From: Candidatus Heimdallarchaeota archaeon
GTDB taxonomy: Archaea; Asgardarchaeota; Heimdallarchaeia; Heimdallarchaeales; Kariarchaeaceae
Length of the DNA: 64,000 nucleotides
Reading direction: 5' to 3'
Assembly (NCBI GenBank): GCA_026702845.1
Contig: JADCLS010000017.1
Coordinates: 62,001 to 126,000 of the forward strand
A program made the translations under genes and the position numbers. Below the pieces are notes generated by a model that was not told the origin of the DNA, made no database searches, and saw nothing but the letters and a program-made list of their open reading frames with translations. How positions within the stretch are numbered: position 1 is the stretch's first letter; the number at the start of each line of letters is the position of its first letter. Positions 1-7,619 of this stretch are shown here, in pieces.

Positions 1-117
1 GTAGTTTTTGTAGATAATCTTGTATAAATGCTCACGAATTAATAGAATTCTGAAGATTGAATCCCTTTTGGATGAGTTATTTTAATAAATTCCTTACTTC
101 AATCCACATTGATTACA

Positions 118-741
118 ATGGCAATTTACAAGTTTCAACTTCCCTTAACTGAGGAAGATGTCAAGAAGCTCAAAGTCGGTGATAATATCTATGTCACAGG
201 ACAGATTGTTACAGCAAGAGATGATGCCCATAAACACGCACTGTCTCTGTTTGATAAGGGTGAGCCACTCCCTGTGGATTTCTCAAAGCTTGCGATCTAC
301 CATGCAGGTCCAATAATGGCAAAAGATGATAATGGAGAATGGTATATGGTAGCTGGTGGGCCCACCACAAGTACCCGTATGGAGATCTTTCAGGATGAAT
401 TCATAGAGAAATTCGGTACAAAATTAATCATCGGAAAGGGTGGAATGGGAGAACGAACCACAGCAGCATGTAAGAAATTCGGTGCTGTTTATGGTATGTT
501 CACCGGTGGTGCCGCACTACTAGCTGCCAACAAGGTGAAAAAAGTAGTTGAGGTCCACTGGCTTGATATTCTTGGTATGCCAGAATGCCTCTGGGTGCTC
601 GAGGTTGAAGATTATGGACCGTTGGCGATTGGAATAGACGCTCACGGCAACAACTTCTATACCGAGAACGACAAATTAACCAGAGCTAAAGCAGAGGAGC
701 TGAAAGCCAGAATTCCAGCATTACTGGGGGGATCACATTGA
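118..741 (+). CDS. fumarate hydratase class I, beta subunit
   Basis: This is the C-terminal-type (beta) subunit of the two-subunit iron-sulfur fumarase, which interconverts fumarate and malate in the TCA cycle. It shows the family motifs GPTTSTRM near residue 80 and GKGGMGE near residue 107, and the length (207 aa) fits. The ATG at 118 is preferred to a TTG at 109 because it gives the usual short N-terminus. An AT-rich TATA-like stretch lies at about 80-90, roughly 30 bases upstream, which suits a leaderless transcript. It overlaps the alpha subunit gene by four bases, so the two are translationally coupled. The order beta then alpha is seen directly; the assignment is by family recognition and is secure. 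Confidence 0.93.
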   Translation: MAIYKFQLPLTEEDVKKLKVGDNIYVTGQIVTARDDAHKHALSLFDKGEPLPVDFSKLAIYHAGPIMAKDDNGEWYMVAGGPTTSTRMEIFQDEFIEKFGTKLIIGKGGMGERTTAACKKFGAVYGMFTGGAALLAANKVKKVVEVHWLDILGMPECLWVLEVEDYGPLAIGIDAHGNNFYTENDKLTRAKAEELKARIPALLGGSH

Positions 742-1616
742 GTTTAGAGAAAATAATCGAGGATGCAGGTGTCGAATTACTCCGCAGATCTGCAACCAAA
801 CTACCCAAAGACGTGCTTGATGCTATGATTGCCATCAAGGAGCAGAATCTGAACAATGAGAGTGCATTGCTGCAGATGACAAATATTATTGATGATGCAA
901 AAATCGCAGCCGAGGGCAGCCTGCCCATGTGTCAGGATACAGGAATCGCCAATTTCGTGATTGAGATAGGTGACGACTTCCCCATCAAAAGCAAACTGAA
1001 AGAATTACTCATCGAGAGTACAAAGCGAGCAACCAAGGAGATCCCACTGAGGCCCAATACCATCGATATGTTTGACGGTAACACCAAGAACAATGTGGAT
1101 CCCAGGGGAAACGTGCCCATCATGTACATAACCATGGTTCCCGGCTCAGACCTGAAACTGACAGCCATGAACAAGGGAGGAGGATCATCAAATATTGCCC
1201 AGCTGGGTATGTTGAAACCAGGCCTTGGCCTTGAGGGAGCACTGAAATTCGCCATCGATGCCGTGGCAGCTGCTGGTGCACAGGGTTGTCCACCATACAG
1301 AGTGGGTATTGGCATTGGTGCTGGAGAGGATGCAGTGATGAACCTGGCCAAGAAGGCATTGCTGAGACCTGTGGGCAAGCGATCCGAGGATGCACGTGTA
1401 GCTCGTCTGGAGGAGGAGATGTACAAGATGTGCAACGAGCTACCTATCGGCCCCATGGGTGTGACCGGTGAGGGTACCGTCATTGACGTGGGCATAGAGC
1501 TGGCAGCACGTCACCCTGCATCACTTCCCGTAGGTGTGGTATTCTCCTGCTGGGCACTGAGACATGCCACAGCAACCATCTCCAAGGATGGAAATGTGAC
1601 CTACGAGGAGCACTAA
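738..1616 (+). CDS. fumarate hydratase class I, alpha subunit
   Basis: This is the [4Fe-4S]-binding subunit of class I fumarase. Three cysteines sit at the positions expected for cluster ligands: Cys65 in LPMCQDTG, Cys184 in AQGCPPYR and Cys271 in VFSCWALRH. The start is a TTG inside the stop of the beta gene (TTGA), preceded by a G-rich Shine-Dalgarno-like run at about 725-732, which supports coupled translation. The 292-residue length is normal. The last 53 codons (from about 1455) are present again, diverged, at 4335-4495, so this 3' end may have been supplied or displaced by an insertion or recombination event. Confidence 0.93.
   Translation: MSLEKIIEDAGVELLRRSATKLPKDVLDAMIAIKEQNLNNESALLQMTNIIDDAKIAAEGSLPMCQDTGIANFVIEIGDDFPIKSKLKELLIESTKRATKEIPLRPNTIDMFDGNTKNNVDPRGNVPIMYITMVPGSDLKLTAMNKGGGSSNIAQLGMLKPGLGLEGALKFAIDAVAAAGAQGCPPYRVGIGIGAGEDAVMNLAKKALLRPVGKRSEDARVARLEEEMYKMCNELPIGPMGVTGEGTVIDVGIELAARHPASLPVGVVFSCWALRHATATISKDGNVTYEEH
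1454..1474 (+). repeat. 21-bp direct repeat in fumarase alpha 3' end (copy 1)
   Basis: Twenty-one bases here are identical to 4334-4354, about 2.9 kb downstream. They mark the start of the similarity between the two fumarase 3' ends. They could be the crossover or attachment core of an insertion, or simply a conserved stretch between two alleles. Confidence 0.6.
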
Positions 1617-1737
1617 AAAACATAGGAAAACTCCTCTGGATCATTGAATCAATTGAAAACAAGATGAATCACTGGACTCTTTGAAATACAGCAAGTTTAT
1701 ATACTGAATTAATCAAATTATATTAGTAGAAGCAAAA

Positions 1738-3114
1738 ATGAGAGTTTCAGGGGAAAAACACATCGATCCACCAATTAACAGTAATCTTAGTTATATGAGT
1801 CTTGAGCAGCTGAAGTCCCATTTAATGGTCAATTTGACCTATGAGCTTCCACTAAATAATTGGAAGTATTCCAATGAGCAAGCTATTGCTATAATAGATC
1901 AGCTTAACATTCATGAAAACATTTGCCATAAATGTGGATTACTTCACTCCTTTGATACACCTGTTGGTGGATTCCCCATTTGCATCTTTTGTTTTATTCA
2001 TGATGGATCACACGAGAAAATTGATATCAAATTCTCGCACCAAGAGGATTGCAAAATATCCATATCTTGGGACAATTCCTCAATTCACAATCATTATATC
2101 CACAACTTTGATAATATCCTATCCACGCAAGACTTAGATGAAATTCATTTCTATTCCCTTGGAAACAAGGAAATAGATGAGATGATGCTCCAAAAACTAC
2201 CGAAATTGATAATAGAGCAAAAGGAATTTGATAGGAGAGTGATTTTTTATCCATTGAACATCAATTATATGGTTGATAATTATTTCCAAAACACCATTAT
2301 GAACTATATTCTTGAGAGGAATCTCAATTCAGAAATTCTAAATGAAATAATTGAACGTCACAAAAATGATGTAATCAAGGGAGCTGCAGCCACAAAAATT
2401 TATGATATTGGATTTCATAGAAAACTAGATGGGCAAATAAAACGTTTTGTCTGGATTAATAAGCTGTTCGGGTATTTCATCGATCACAAATCCGTATCTG
2501 AGAGTTTTGAAATATATCTATGTTACAAAGAAATAGATTTCAAAGAAGAGTGGAAGTCATATCAATCAGAAAATAATCTGGAATTAGATAGTCTAATTGA
2601 GCTGGAATTGTATGATTACTATGAAAAGTTTCCAAGGTGGTCTGAAAATGTCAAAGATAAAGAATTTCTGGAAAAAATCGCGCAATCGGATCACTTCATG
2701 ATGTTTATCTCTGCTATTTTTCGACATTTAAAAGATTTTAATGTATTGAAATCATTATTGCCAAGAATCGAAAATGATACGGAATATAATAGTTATTGGA
2801 GAGAAAAGATCATTATGGAGTTATTGCATAATGACATACTTTCAGAAGAAGAAATTTGTGAATTGGTTAGAGCAGAAATCATTTCTGAGAATGAGTACGC
2901 TTGGACTGAGGAGGGATACTATATGTTACTGTTGCAGAAGGTAAATCAAGAAAATCTATTAATTGACCTATTTTCATCAACTTCAATTCTCACGTTCCAA
3001 TACAAAATACTAGAAAAAATTAAATCCAATAAAAACTTGCTAAAAGATTTATTAGAAATGAATATCAATGACAGAATAAAAGAAGAAATCACGTACATAT
3101 TGTCAGAGCAGTAA
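1738..3114 (+). CDS. hypothetical zinc-finger-containing protein
   Basis: I do not recognise this 458-residue protein. It is soluble, with no signal peptide or membrane segment. Near residues 64-85 it has a CHKCG...CIFCF pair of CxxC knuckles, which probably bind one zinc. The rest is helical and charged with repeated aromatic residues, loosely like helical-repeat scaffolds. A TATA-like box (TTTATATA, about 1697-1704) lies 34-41 bases upstream. Codons 10-109 are duplicated almost perfectly at 3388-3687. The gene lies between two copies of the fumarase 3' end, so it is probably accessory DNA. Function unknown. Confidence 0.7.
   Translation: MRVSGEKHIDPPINSNLSYMSLEQLKSHLMVNLTYELPLNNWKYSNEQAIAIIDQLNIHENICHKCGLLHSFDTPVGGFPICIFCFIHDGSHEKIDIKFSHQEDCKISISWDNSSIHNHYIHNFDNILSTQDLDEIHFYSLGNKEIDEMMLQKLPKLIIEQKEFDRRVIFYPLNINYMVDNYFQNTIMNYILERNLNSEILNEIIERHKNDVIKGAAATKIYDIGFHRKLDGQIKRFVWINKLFGYFIDHKSVSESFEIYLCYKEIDFKEEWKSYQSENNLELDSLIELELYDYYEKFPRWSENVKDKEFLEKIAQSDHFMMFISAIFRHLKDFNVLKSLLPRIENDTEYNSYWREKIIMELLHNDILSEEEICELVRAEIISENEYAWTEEGYYMLLLQKVNQENLLIDLFSSTSILTFQYKILEKIKSNKNLLKDLLEMNINDRIKEEITYILSEQ
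1765..2064 (+). repeat. 300-bp direct repeat, copy 1
   Basis: This segment inside the zinc-finger gene matches 3388-3687 at every base I compared except one (A at 2054, T at 3677), with a constant offset of 1623. Such high identity implies a recent duplication. Both ends lie at or near GATCCA motifs, so short homology may have guided the event. Confidence 0.9.
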
Positions 3115-3125
3115 TGTATTAATAT

Positions 3126-3387
3126 TTAGAACCTTTTCAAATAAGTCAAAAACTTCCTCATCAATTCAGCTGATCCTGTAATGGCACCTATTGTTATCCC
3201 CATTGATATCTGAGACCAGAAGACTGAAAATGCTGCCACCTTAAACCAGAATTTAGGTTCTCCTTCCCAGCTAATAATTTCCACAGCTTCTTCCAATAAT
3301 TCCTTTGCACTTGTATCGGAAACCCACATATATGGTCCTTTTCCGGGTTTCAGAGATAATAGAGGTCTTCCCGGAGCAGATGACCCT
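3126..3387 (-). pseudogene. 3' fragment of a broken gene (unknown membrane-associated protein)
   Basis: An open frame reads leftward and ends at 3126. The first ATG would be at 3329, but the frame stays open upstream through sensible codons (residues SSAPGRPLLSLKPGKGPY) up to the edge of the 300-bp repeat at 3388. This pattern suggests the C-terminal part of a longer gene whose front was lost when the repeat was placed there. The remaining sequence has one hydrophobic stretch (VAAFSVFWSQISMGITIGAI) flanked by charged residues. I do not recognise the family. It could instead be a small 67-residue gene starting at 3329. Confidence 0.5.
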
Positions 3388-3726
3388 GATCCACCAATTA
3401 ACAGTAATCTTAGTTATATGAGTCTTGAGCAGCTGAAGTCCCATTTAATGGTCAATTTGACCTATGAGCTTCCACTAAATAATTGGAAGTATTCCAATGA
3501 GCAAGCTATTGCTATAATAGATCAGCTTAACATTCATGAAAACATTTGCCATAAATGTGGATTACTTCACTCCTTTGATACACCTGTTGGTGGATTCCCC
3601 ATTTGCATCTTTTGTTTTATTCATGATGGATCACACGAGAAAATTGATATCAAATTCTCGCACCAAGAGGATTGCATAATATCCATAGATCCAATGAACC
3701 ATCAATATTTGCACTTGAGAATTTAA
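3388..3726 (+). pseudogene. truncated duplicate of the zinc-finger gene
   Basis: This is a 300-bp near-identical copy of codons 10-109 of the gene at 1738. It keeps the zinc-knuckle region but then runs into 13 unrelated codons and a stop. The copy lacks the original start codon and TATA box; translation could only begin at the internal ATG at 3418, giving about 102 residues. It is most likely a non-functional by-product of a local duplication. The alternative is a short zinc-knuckle protein sharing the binding site of the long form. Confidence 0.75.
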
Positions 3727-3759
3727 GTTTTAATAAATATAATTGAGTTAAATTAAAGT

Positions 3760-3772
3760 CATTTATATATTC
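3760..3772 (+). promoter_or_regulatory. TATA-like box of the DUF2283/DUF4258 pair
   Basis: The sequence ATTTATATATTC is centred about 26 bases before the ATG at 3792. This is the spacing expected for a leaderless archaeal transcript. Assigned by position and composition only. Confidence 0.45.
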
Positions 3773-3791
3773 AGCAAACCATAAAATAGAT

Positions 3792-4016
3792 ATGGATTTT
3801 TCTTATGACTCTTTAGTAGATGCTCTCTATATATATATAAATCGTGGGGAGATTAAAGAAACTAAACAGGTGAATAAATTCATCAATATCGACTTCAATC
3901 TGGATGATGAGATTTATGGGATAGAAATCTTAAATTTTTCCAAATCAAAAATTAATTTGGATAAATTGATAAAATTATCTGAAAACGAACTTGTAGCAAC
4001 TGTGAGCACCTTATGA
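3792..4016 (+). CDS. DUF2283 family protein (putative antitoxin-like partner)
   Basis: This 74-residue protein fits DUF2283: an N-terminal YDSLVDALYIYI stretch, a central INIDFNLDDEIYGIEIL strand pair and a SKSKINL turn. Members are small proteins often encoded next to DUF4258 genes, and such pairs are suspected toxin-antitoxin modules; this is not established for this one. The stop overlaps the next start by four bases (ATGA), so the two are co-translated. It sits in the accessory island behind the fumarase genes. Confidence 0.75.
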   Translation: MDFSYDSLVDALYIYINRGEIKETKQVNKFINIDFNLDDEIYGIEILNFSKSKINLDKLIKLSENELVATVSTL

Positions 4017-4231
4017 TAAAAATTTCAAAACATGCCTTCATTCGCATGAAACAAAGAGGTATTGATCCTCATGAAATAGTTGAAATTCCAATAAAACGGT
4101 TTATCGCTCCATGTACAAAAGTGTCTGATTCATGTGAAATTACAATTCTAAAGAAAGCAACAAAAATTAAAATAATATATCGAATCACAGGAAATGATGA
4201 GATTATAATAATAACCGCATTTAAAATTTGA
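4013..4231 (+). CDS. DUF4258 family protein (putative toxin-like partner)
   Basis: The 72 residues start KISKHAFIRMKQRGIDPHEI, matching the H-x-x-x-R-M-x-x-R-G-I signature at the front of DUF4258. The rest forms the expected beta strands (CEITILKKATKIKIIYRI). DUF4258 proteins resemble RelE/BrnT-type small toxins in size and layout, so with the upstream DUF2283 gene this may be a toxin-antitoxin pair; the role is inference. The start overlaps the upstream stop. A degraded piece of a second copy appears to survive at about 5516-5560. Confidence 0.75.
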   Translation: MIKISKHAFIRMKQRGIDPHEIVEIPIKRFIAPCTKVSDSCEITILKKATKIKIIYRITGNDEIIIITAFKI

Positions 4232-4319
4232 CCTCTGAAGTTGAATCAATAGTATAATCTGCTATACTAACTATAATCTTTTAGTTTTCATCATAGAACG
4301 AGTTGAATCAAGTCAAGAA

Positions 4320-4495
4320 GGTACCTTTGGCCACATGGGTGTGACCGGTGAGGGAACCGTGATCGACGTGGGTATTGAGCTGGCAGCACGTCATCCAGCA
4401 TCTCTGCCAGTGGGCGTGGTATTCTCCTGCTGGGCATTGAGACATGCCACAGCTGTCATCTCCAAGGATGGAACGGTGACTTACGAGGAACACTA
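4320..4495 (+). pseudogene. displaced fumarase alpha 3' end
   Basis: About 160 bases from the ATG at 4335 to the TAA at 4493-4495 align without gaps to the last 54 codons of the fumarase alpha gene. By hand I count 17 codons that differ, 15 of them synonymous; the two amino-acid changes are Thr to Val and Asn to Thr. The active-site Cys codon is kept. There is no upstream coding part and no start region. The synonymous pattern means this copy diverged while part of a working gene, for example another strain's allele. Weak similarity seems to continue about 50 bases past the stop codons. Confidence 0.88.
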
Positions 4496-4654
4496 AGCGA
4501 TCTTTGGAAATAAACCTCCCATGAATGATTGAAAAAAATGAAACAAAAAAATTCATAGAATTTCTTGATGCATAGCAATTTTAAATCCTGAGTAAAACTA
4601 ATTGAAATAGTAGATATGAAAATTAAAGGTTATGTGATCTAGTGAGATGAGACA

Positions 4655-5170
4655 CTATTCGTCCTTCAGATCGTTATTTAGTGTAGTAATATAGTTTCTA
4701 GATATTTCATTTAGTGTCTCTTGATTTTTAATATCTTCTAATCTCATGAATTTGATGTTAACATTAACCTCTGACCTGATCATCTGCTTTTCCAAATCAG
4801 AGTAATATCCCAGGAGAAAGAGATGTTCATTGTTTGAGCTTAACTTTAGTAAATTATCCTCATCCAGTATCTGTTCCTTTTTTACAATGAAAACAGCATA
4901 TGCATTATGTATCTTACTGAATACTAGTGATCTAAATTCCTCTTTGTTGCTAATAAACCAGATCTGCAATTCTGTGACTACTCCATTACCTTGTATTCTT
5001 TTCATCAGAAAATCAGCTCCCAAGGTACTCATATGACTCTCAAGAAATCCTTGAGCTTCCCAGCTTTTAGCACATTCAGCTTGTAATTCTCCAGAATCAT
5101 TAGGTATTATAACCAGTTTGAATACATACAGTCTGGTATCATCCTCATTGATGATCTTCCTTGAACTCAT
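4655..5170 (-). CDS. degenerate Ras-like protein (pseudo-GTPase)
   Basis: The 171 residues follow the Ras/Rab fold: LYVFKLVII (strand 1), a switch I-like MSTLGADFLMKRI, LQIWFISNKEEFRSL where active proteins have WDTAGQE, AYAVFIV (strand 4) and LFLLGYYSDLEK where the GNKxDL motif belongs. All nucleotide-binding motifs are altered. The P-loop region reads PNDSGELQAE without the GKT/S, DxxG is gone, and NKxD is reduced to YYSD. It probably does not bind or hydrolyse GTP normally and may act as a decoy or scaffold. The ATG at 5170 is preferred over a TTG at 5221 because a TTATTAAC TATA-like box lies about 26 bases upstream. Asgard genomes carry many Ras-like genes, so this may be a decayed paralog. 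Confidence 0.7.
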   Translation of the reverse strand: MSSRKIINEDDTRLYVFKLVIIPNDSGELQAECAKSWEAQGFLESHMSTLGADFLMKRIQGNGVVTELQIWFISNKEEFRSLVFSKIHNAYAVFIVKKEQILDEDNLLKLSSNNEHLFLLGYYSDLEKQMIRSEVNVNIKFMRLEDIKNQETLNEISRNYITTLNNDLKDE

Positions 5171-5354
5171 GGATTCAATAAATTCGTTCTTTGTTAATAA
5201 GGATTGCTGAGTACAATGCAAATAAAATGGGAATGAAATATGGAATTAGGGCGTAAATATGTACTAATTTGTACGTACAGTTATTATTTGCATTTATTGA
5301 TCTCTCAGTCTGATTTAGTATATTATTGGTTATAATAACAATAAATAGATTTCA

Positions 5355-5510
5355 ATGAACAAGAAGAATCGCAAACTCAGTAAACTCATTCTTAATGGAA
5401 TTAATCAAAACGTAGGCAAATACTACAATACACGTAATAATCGAGAAAAGTTAACTCCCAAAATTGAAGTACACTGTGGGATTAATGGTGGTAATCCCAA
5501 TTTAAATTAA
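5355..5510 (+). CDS. possible small basic protein
   Basis: This ATG-initiated frame of 51 codons encodes a short lysine-, arginine- and asparagine-rich peptide (begins MNKKNRKLSKLILNG). A TTATAATAAC box lies about 24 bases before the ATG, which would suit a leaderless transcript. The 3' end contains an 8-bp hairpin. There is no homology I recognise, and it sits among decaying accessory DNA, so it may be chance. Confidence 0.25.
   Translation: MNKKNRKLSKLILNGINQNVGKYYNTRNNREKLTPKIEVHCGINGGNPNLN
5477..5499. repeat. 8-bp inverted repeat, 7-nt loop
   Basis: TGGGATTA and TAATCCCA form a perfect 8-bp stem around ATGGTGG. No poly-T tract follows, so a terminator is unlikely. It may be a protein site or an RNA hairpin at the end of the small ORF. 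Confidence 0.4.
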
Positions 5511-5515
5511 GAATC

Positions 5516-5560
5516 TTGTGAAATTACAATTCAGAAAAACGTAACAAGGATTAAAATTGC
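5516..5560 (+). pseudogene. remnant of a second DUF4258 gene
   Basis: Sixteen bases (TGTGAAATTACAATTC) are identical to the middle of the DUF4258 gene at about 4133-4148, and the following 25-30 bases remain similar (AACAA..ATTAAAAT). The reading frame is not preserved over any useful length. It looks like the leftover of an older copy of the pair. Confidence 0.4.
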
Positions 5561-5785
5561 AGATGTAGTATCGAAAATAATTCTGAATTAAAGTGACCTA
5601 TTATACTGAAATTAAAACCAATCTATTATCAATATTGCATATCTATTTCATAATTGTAATGATGAAGACGATTCAGAAAATTAATGATTCTTAACTATAG
5701 TAATACTATGGGATGTATGGGGCTGCATTAAAAAGTATACCATTTTCTTATTTCAATAATGAAATTTATTTAGTTTACTCGAAAA

Positions 5786-5822
5786 ACATTATTAAACCTC
5801 CATACTTATCTACCATTAGATA
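5786..5822 (+). promoter_or_regulatory. promoter and possible operator of the GMC/ALDH operon
   Basis: A TATTAAA box (5790-5796) lies about 30 bases before the ATG at 5824. Between them is a dyad with six-base arms, TATCTA-ccat-TAGATA (5807-5822), which would overlap the start of transcription. A repressor bound there could control the operon. The box is positional evidence; the operator is inference. Confidence 0.4.
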
Positions 5823-5823
5823 G

Positions 5824-7221
5824 ATGAAATATGATTATATAGTCGTTGGATCGGGGTCTTCCGGAGGAGCAATGGCCTTCTTCCTCACCAATGCAGGAAA
5901 AAAAGTACTATTAATCGAAGCAGGAAACTCCTTTAATAAGGAGACATTTCCAGATAATGAGATGGATTATAACAGCCAACTTTTCTGGAATGGTGCATTT
6001 GAGATGAATAAACAAGCATCGCATATTTTCATGCGTGGAAAATGCCTTGGAGGTGGATCCATTGTCAATCAGGCCCTCATGGATAGGTTTGATGAATATG
6101 CCTTGAAAGATTGGAGAGAGGAATCAGGTATTGATTTCTTCACAGAAGAAGCTCTTAATGTGCATTACGATGTTATTGAGAATTCTATGGCTCTAGAGGA
6201 GATAGAGAGAGAGAATTGGAACAGGAATGCTATTCTCTTTACAGAAGCATCAGATAAATTGGGTCTAAAATGGCACAAACTAAGACGTGCTCAGAATAGC
6301 TGTAAATCCTCACAGGGAAAAACAGTAGATTGTATTGTCTGTTTGGGTGGTTGCAAACGTGATTCCAAGCAGAGTACCATGGTGACCTTCATCCGAAAAG
6401 CAAAGGAGAAAGGATTGGAGATCGCAGATAATACTGAAATAATGAAATTGGATCACCATGATGATCATGTGACCTTATCTGGTGTGAAAGATGGCAAGGA
6501 AATCAAATTTGAGGCTTCAAAAGTAATACTTGCAGCAGGTGCACTTGGAACTACTACTATATTACTCAGATCTGGATATAAAGATAAACTCCCCGCAGTA
6601 GGTGAATACTTCTACACTCATACACAGAATATGAATTTTGCTAGATTCAAAGAACCTGTCAATTCTCACAAGGGTATGTTCCAGGGTGTATCTTCTGATG
6701 ATATGAAAACAAGGGAGTTGGGATTCAAGATGGAAAATGTATTTGCCCAGCCTGTATCTCTTGCAATTCTCTTCACCCATGCCATGGGAAAAACCCATCA
6801 AGAAATTATGAGGAATTACAATCATCTTGCCTGTATAGAAATTGCATTGAGGGACAAGAAACCTGGACGGATAATGATGAACAAGAAGGGTGTGATTAGC
6901 TATGATAAGAGCTTGGGTAAAGAAGACAAGCAAAATTTGAAGAGAGGTCAGGAGATGGTTAGGGAGATGTTTGAGGCCATGAACCCTGAGGAGATCATCA
7001 TGTCTGATTTTACTTTTGCTCTTCATCTTATGGGTGGAGCTAGAATTGGAAAGGATAAATCCACTTCTGTAGTAAATGAGAATTTTCAGGTACATGGTCA
7101 TCCAAATCTCTATGTTACTGATTCCTCTATCTTCCCCAATTCTCCAGGAATAAATCCCGCGTTGACAATAATGGCTCTGTCTCATATGGCGAGTGTGAAA
7201 ATACTAGGAGGAGAAAACTAA
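5824..7221 (+). CDS. GMC family FAD-dependent oxidoreductase
   Basis: This 465-residue flavoenzyme of the glucose-methanol-choline family probably oxidises an alcohol to an aldehyde or ketone. The N-terminus has the FAD-binding GSGSSGG motif (residues 8-14) followed by LLIEAG, then the GMC-typical MRGKCLGGGSIVNQA near residue 70. The C-terminus has HLMGGARIG and PNSPGINPALTIMALS, the usual second GMC signature with the active-site region. There is no signal peptide, so it is cytosolic. Its stop overlaps the next start (TAATG), and an aldehyde dehydrogenase follows, which points to a two-step alcohol oxidation. The natural substrate is unknown; long-chain alcohols or sterol-like compounds are candidates for this subgroup. 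Confidence 0.85.
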   Translation: MKYDYIVVGSGSSGGAMAFFLTNAGKKVLLIEAGNSFNKETFPDNEMDYNSQLFWNGAFEMNKQASHIFMRGKCLGGGSIVNQALMDRFDEYALKDWREESGIDFFTEEALNVHYDVIENSMALEEIERENWNRNAILFTEASDKLGLKWHKLRRAQNSCKSSQGKTVDCIVCLGGCKRDSKQSTMVTFIRKAKEKGLEIADNTEIMKLDHHDDHVTLSGVKDGKEIKFEASKVILAAGALGTTTILLRSGYKDKLPAVGEYFYTHTQNMNFARFKEPVNSHKGMFQGVSSDDMKTRELGFKMENVFAQPVSLAILFTHAMGKTHQEIMRNYNHLACIEIALRDKKPGRIMMNKKGVISYDKSLGKEDKQNLKRGQEMVREMFEAMNPEEIIMSDFTFALHLMGGARIGKDKSTSVVNENFQVHGHPNLYVTDSSIFPNSPGINPALTIMALSHMASVKILGGEN

Positions 7222-7619
7222 TGGAATTCATATCAGATAGAGAGGCTAGAATCATCAACAAAATTGGTGATGCCCTGATTCCAGAAAACGGTGAGTTTCC
7301 AAAATTCTCTGATACTGGATGTATTGAGCATGCAGATGACCTTCTACGCTACATGGCACCTCAGGATCTAAAGGATCTCAAACTCCTCTACTTTGTGGGT
7401 GGTATATTTCCCAAGTTCCTCTTCAGATGGGTGATAAAACTCTGCAAACAACATAAGTATTTTCCAGCTTTCATCGCCACACAGCTGAGATTCATAGACT
7501 TCGGAGTGTGCTCTTTGGTGTACACCCTCTATTACTCATCAAAAACCAAGGTTGACTTCAAGGGACACAAGGTGTATGATGTGCTTGATTTTGAAGTCAA
7601 ATGTGAGAGGGATGATTAA
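7221..7619 (+). CDS. small subunit-like protein of the GMC oxidoreductase
   Basis: This 132-residue protein lies between the GMC oxidase and the aldehyde dehydrogenase and overlaps both by one base (TAATG at each end). It starts FISDREARIINKIGDALIP, which resembles the front of gluconate 2-dehydrogenase subunit 3-like proteins, a family that pairs with GMC flavoproteins. It has no twin-arginine signal. It is probably an accessory or stabilising subunit of the GMC enzyme. The call rests on context plus this weak similarity. Confidence 0.55.
   Translation: MEFISDREARIINKIGDALIPENGEFPKFSDTGCIEHADDLLRYMAPQDLKDLKLLYFVGGIFPKFLFRWVIKLCKQHKYFPAFIATQLRFIDFGVCSLVYTLYYSSKTKVDFKGHKVYDVLDFEVKCERDD

Larger units (their letters stand above)
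5171..5823. other. 650-bp intergenic region with decay remnants
   Basis: No large gene is present. I see a possible 51-codon ORF (5355-5510), an 8-bp hairpin (5477-5499), a 45-bp remnant resembling the DUF4258 gene (5516-5560), and the promoter of the oxidoreductase operon near 5786-5822. GTAC-rich dyads lie at about 5259-5278. The rest is plain AT-rich sequence. Confidence 0.5.

Noticed and set aside
932..1495. Long minus-strand ORF opposite fumarase alpha
   Set aside because: It is a shadow of a well-conserved gene, with low-complexity Ser/Pro/Ile content and no motif.
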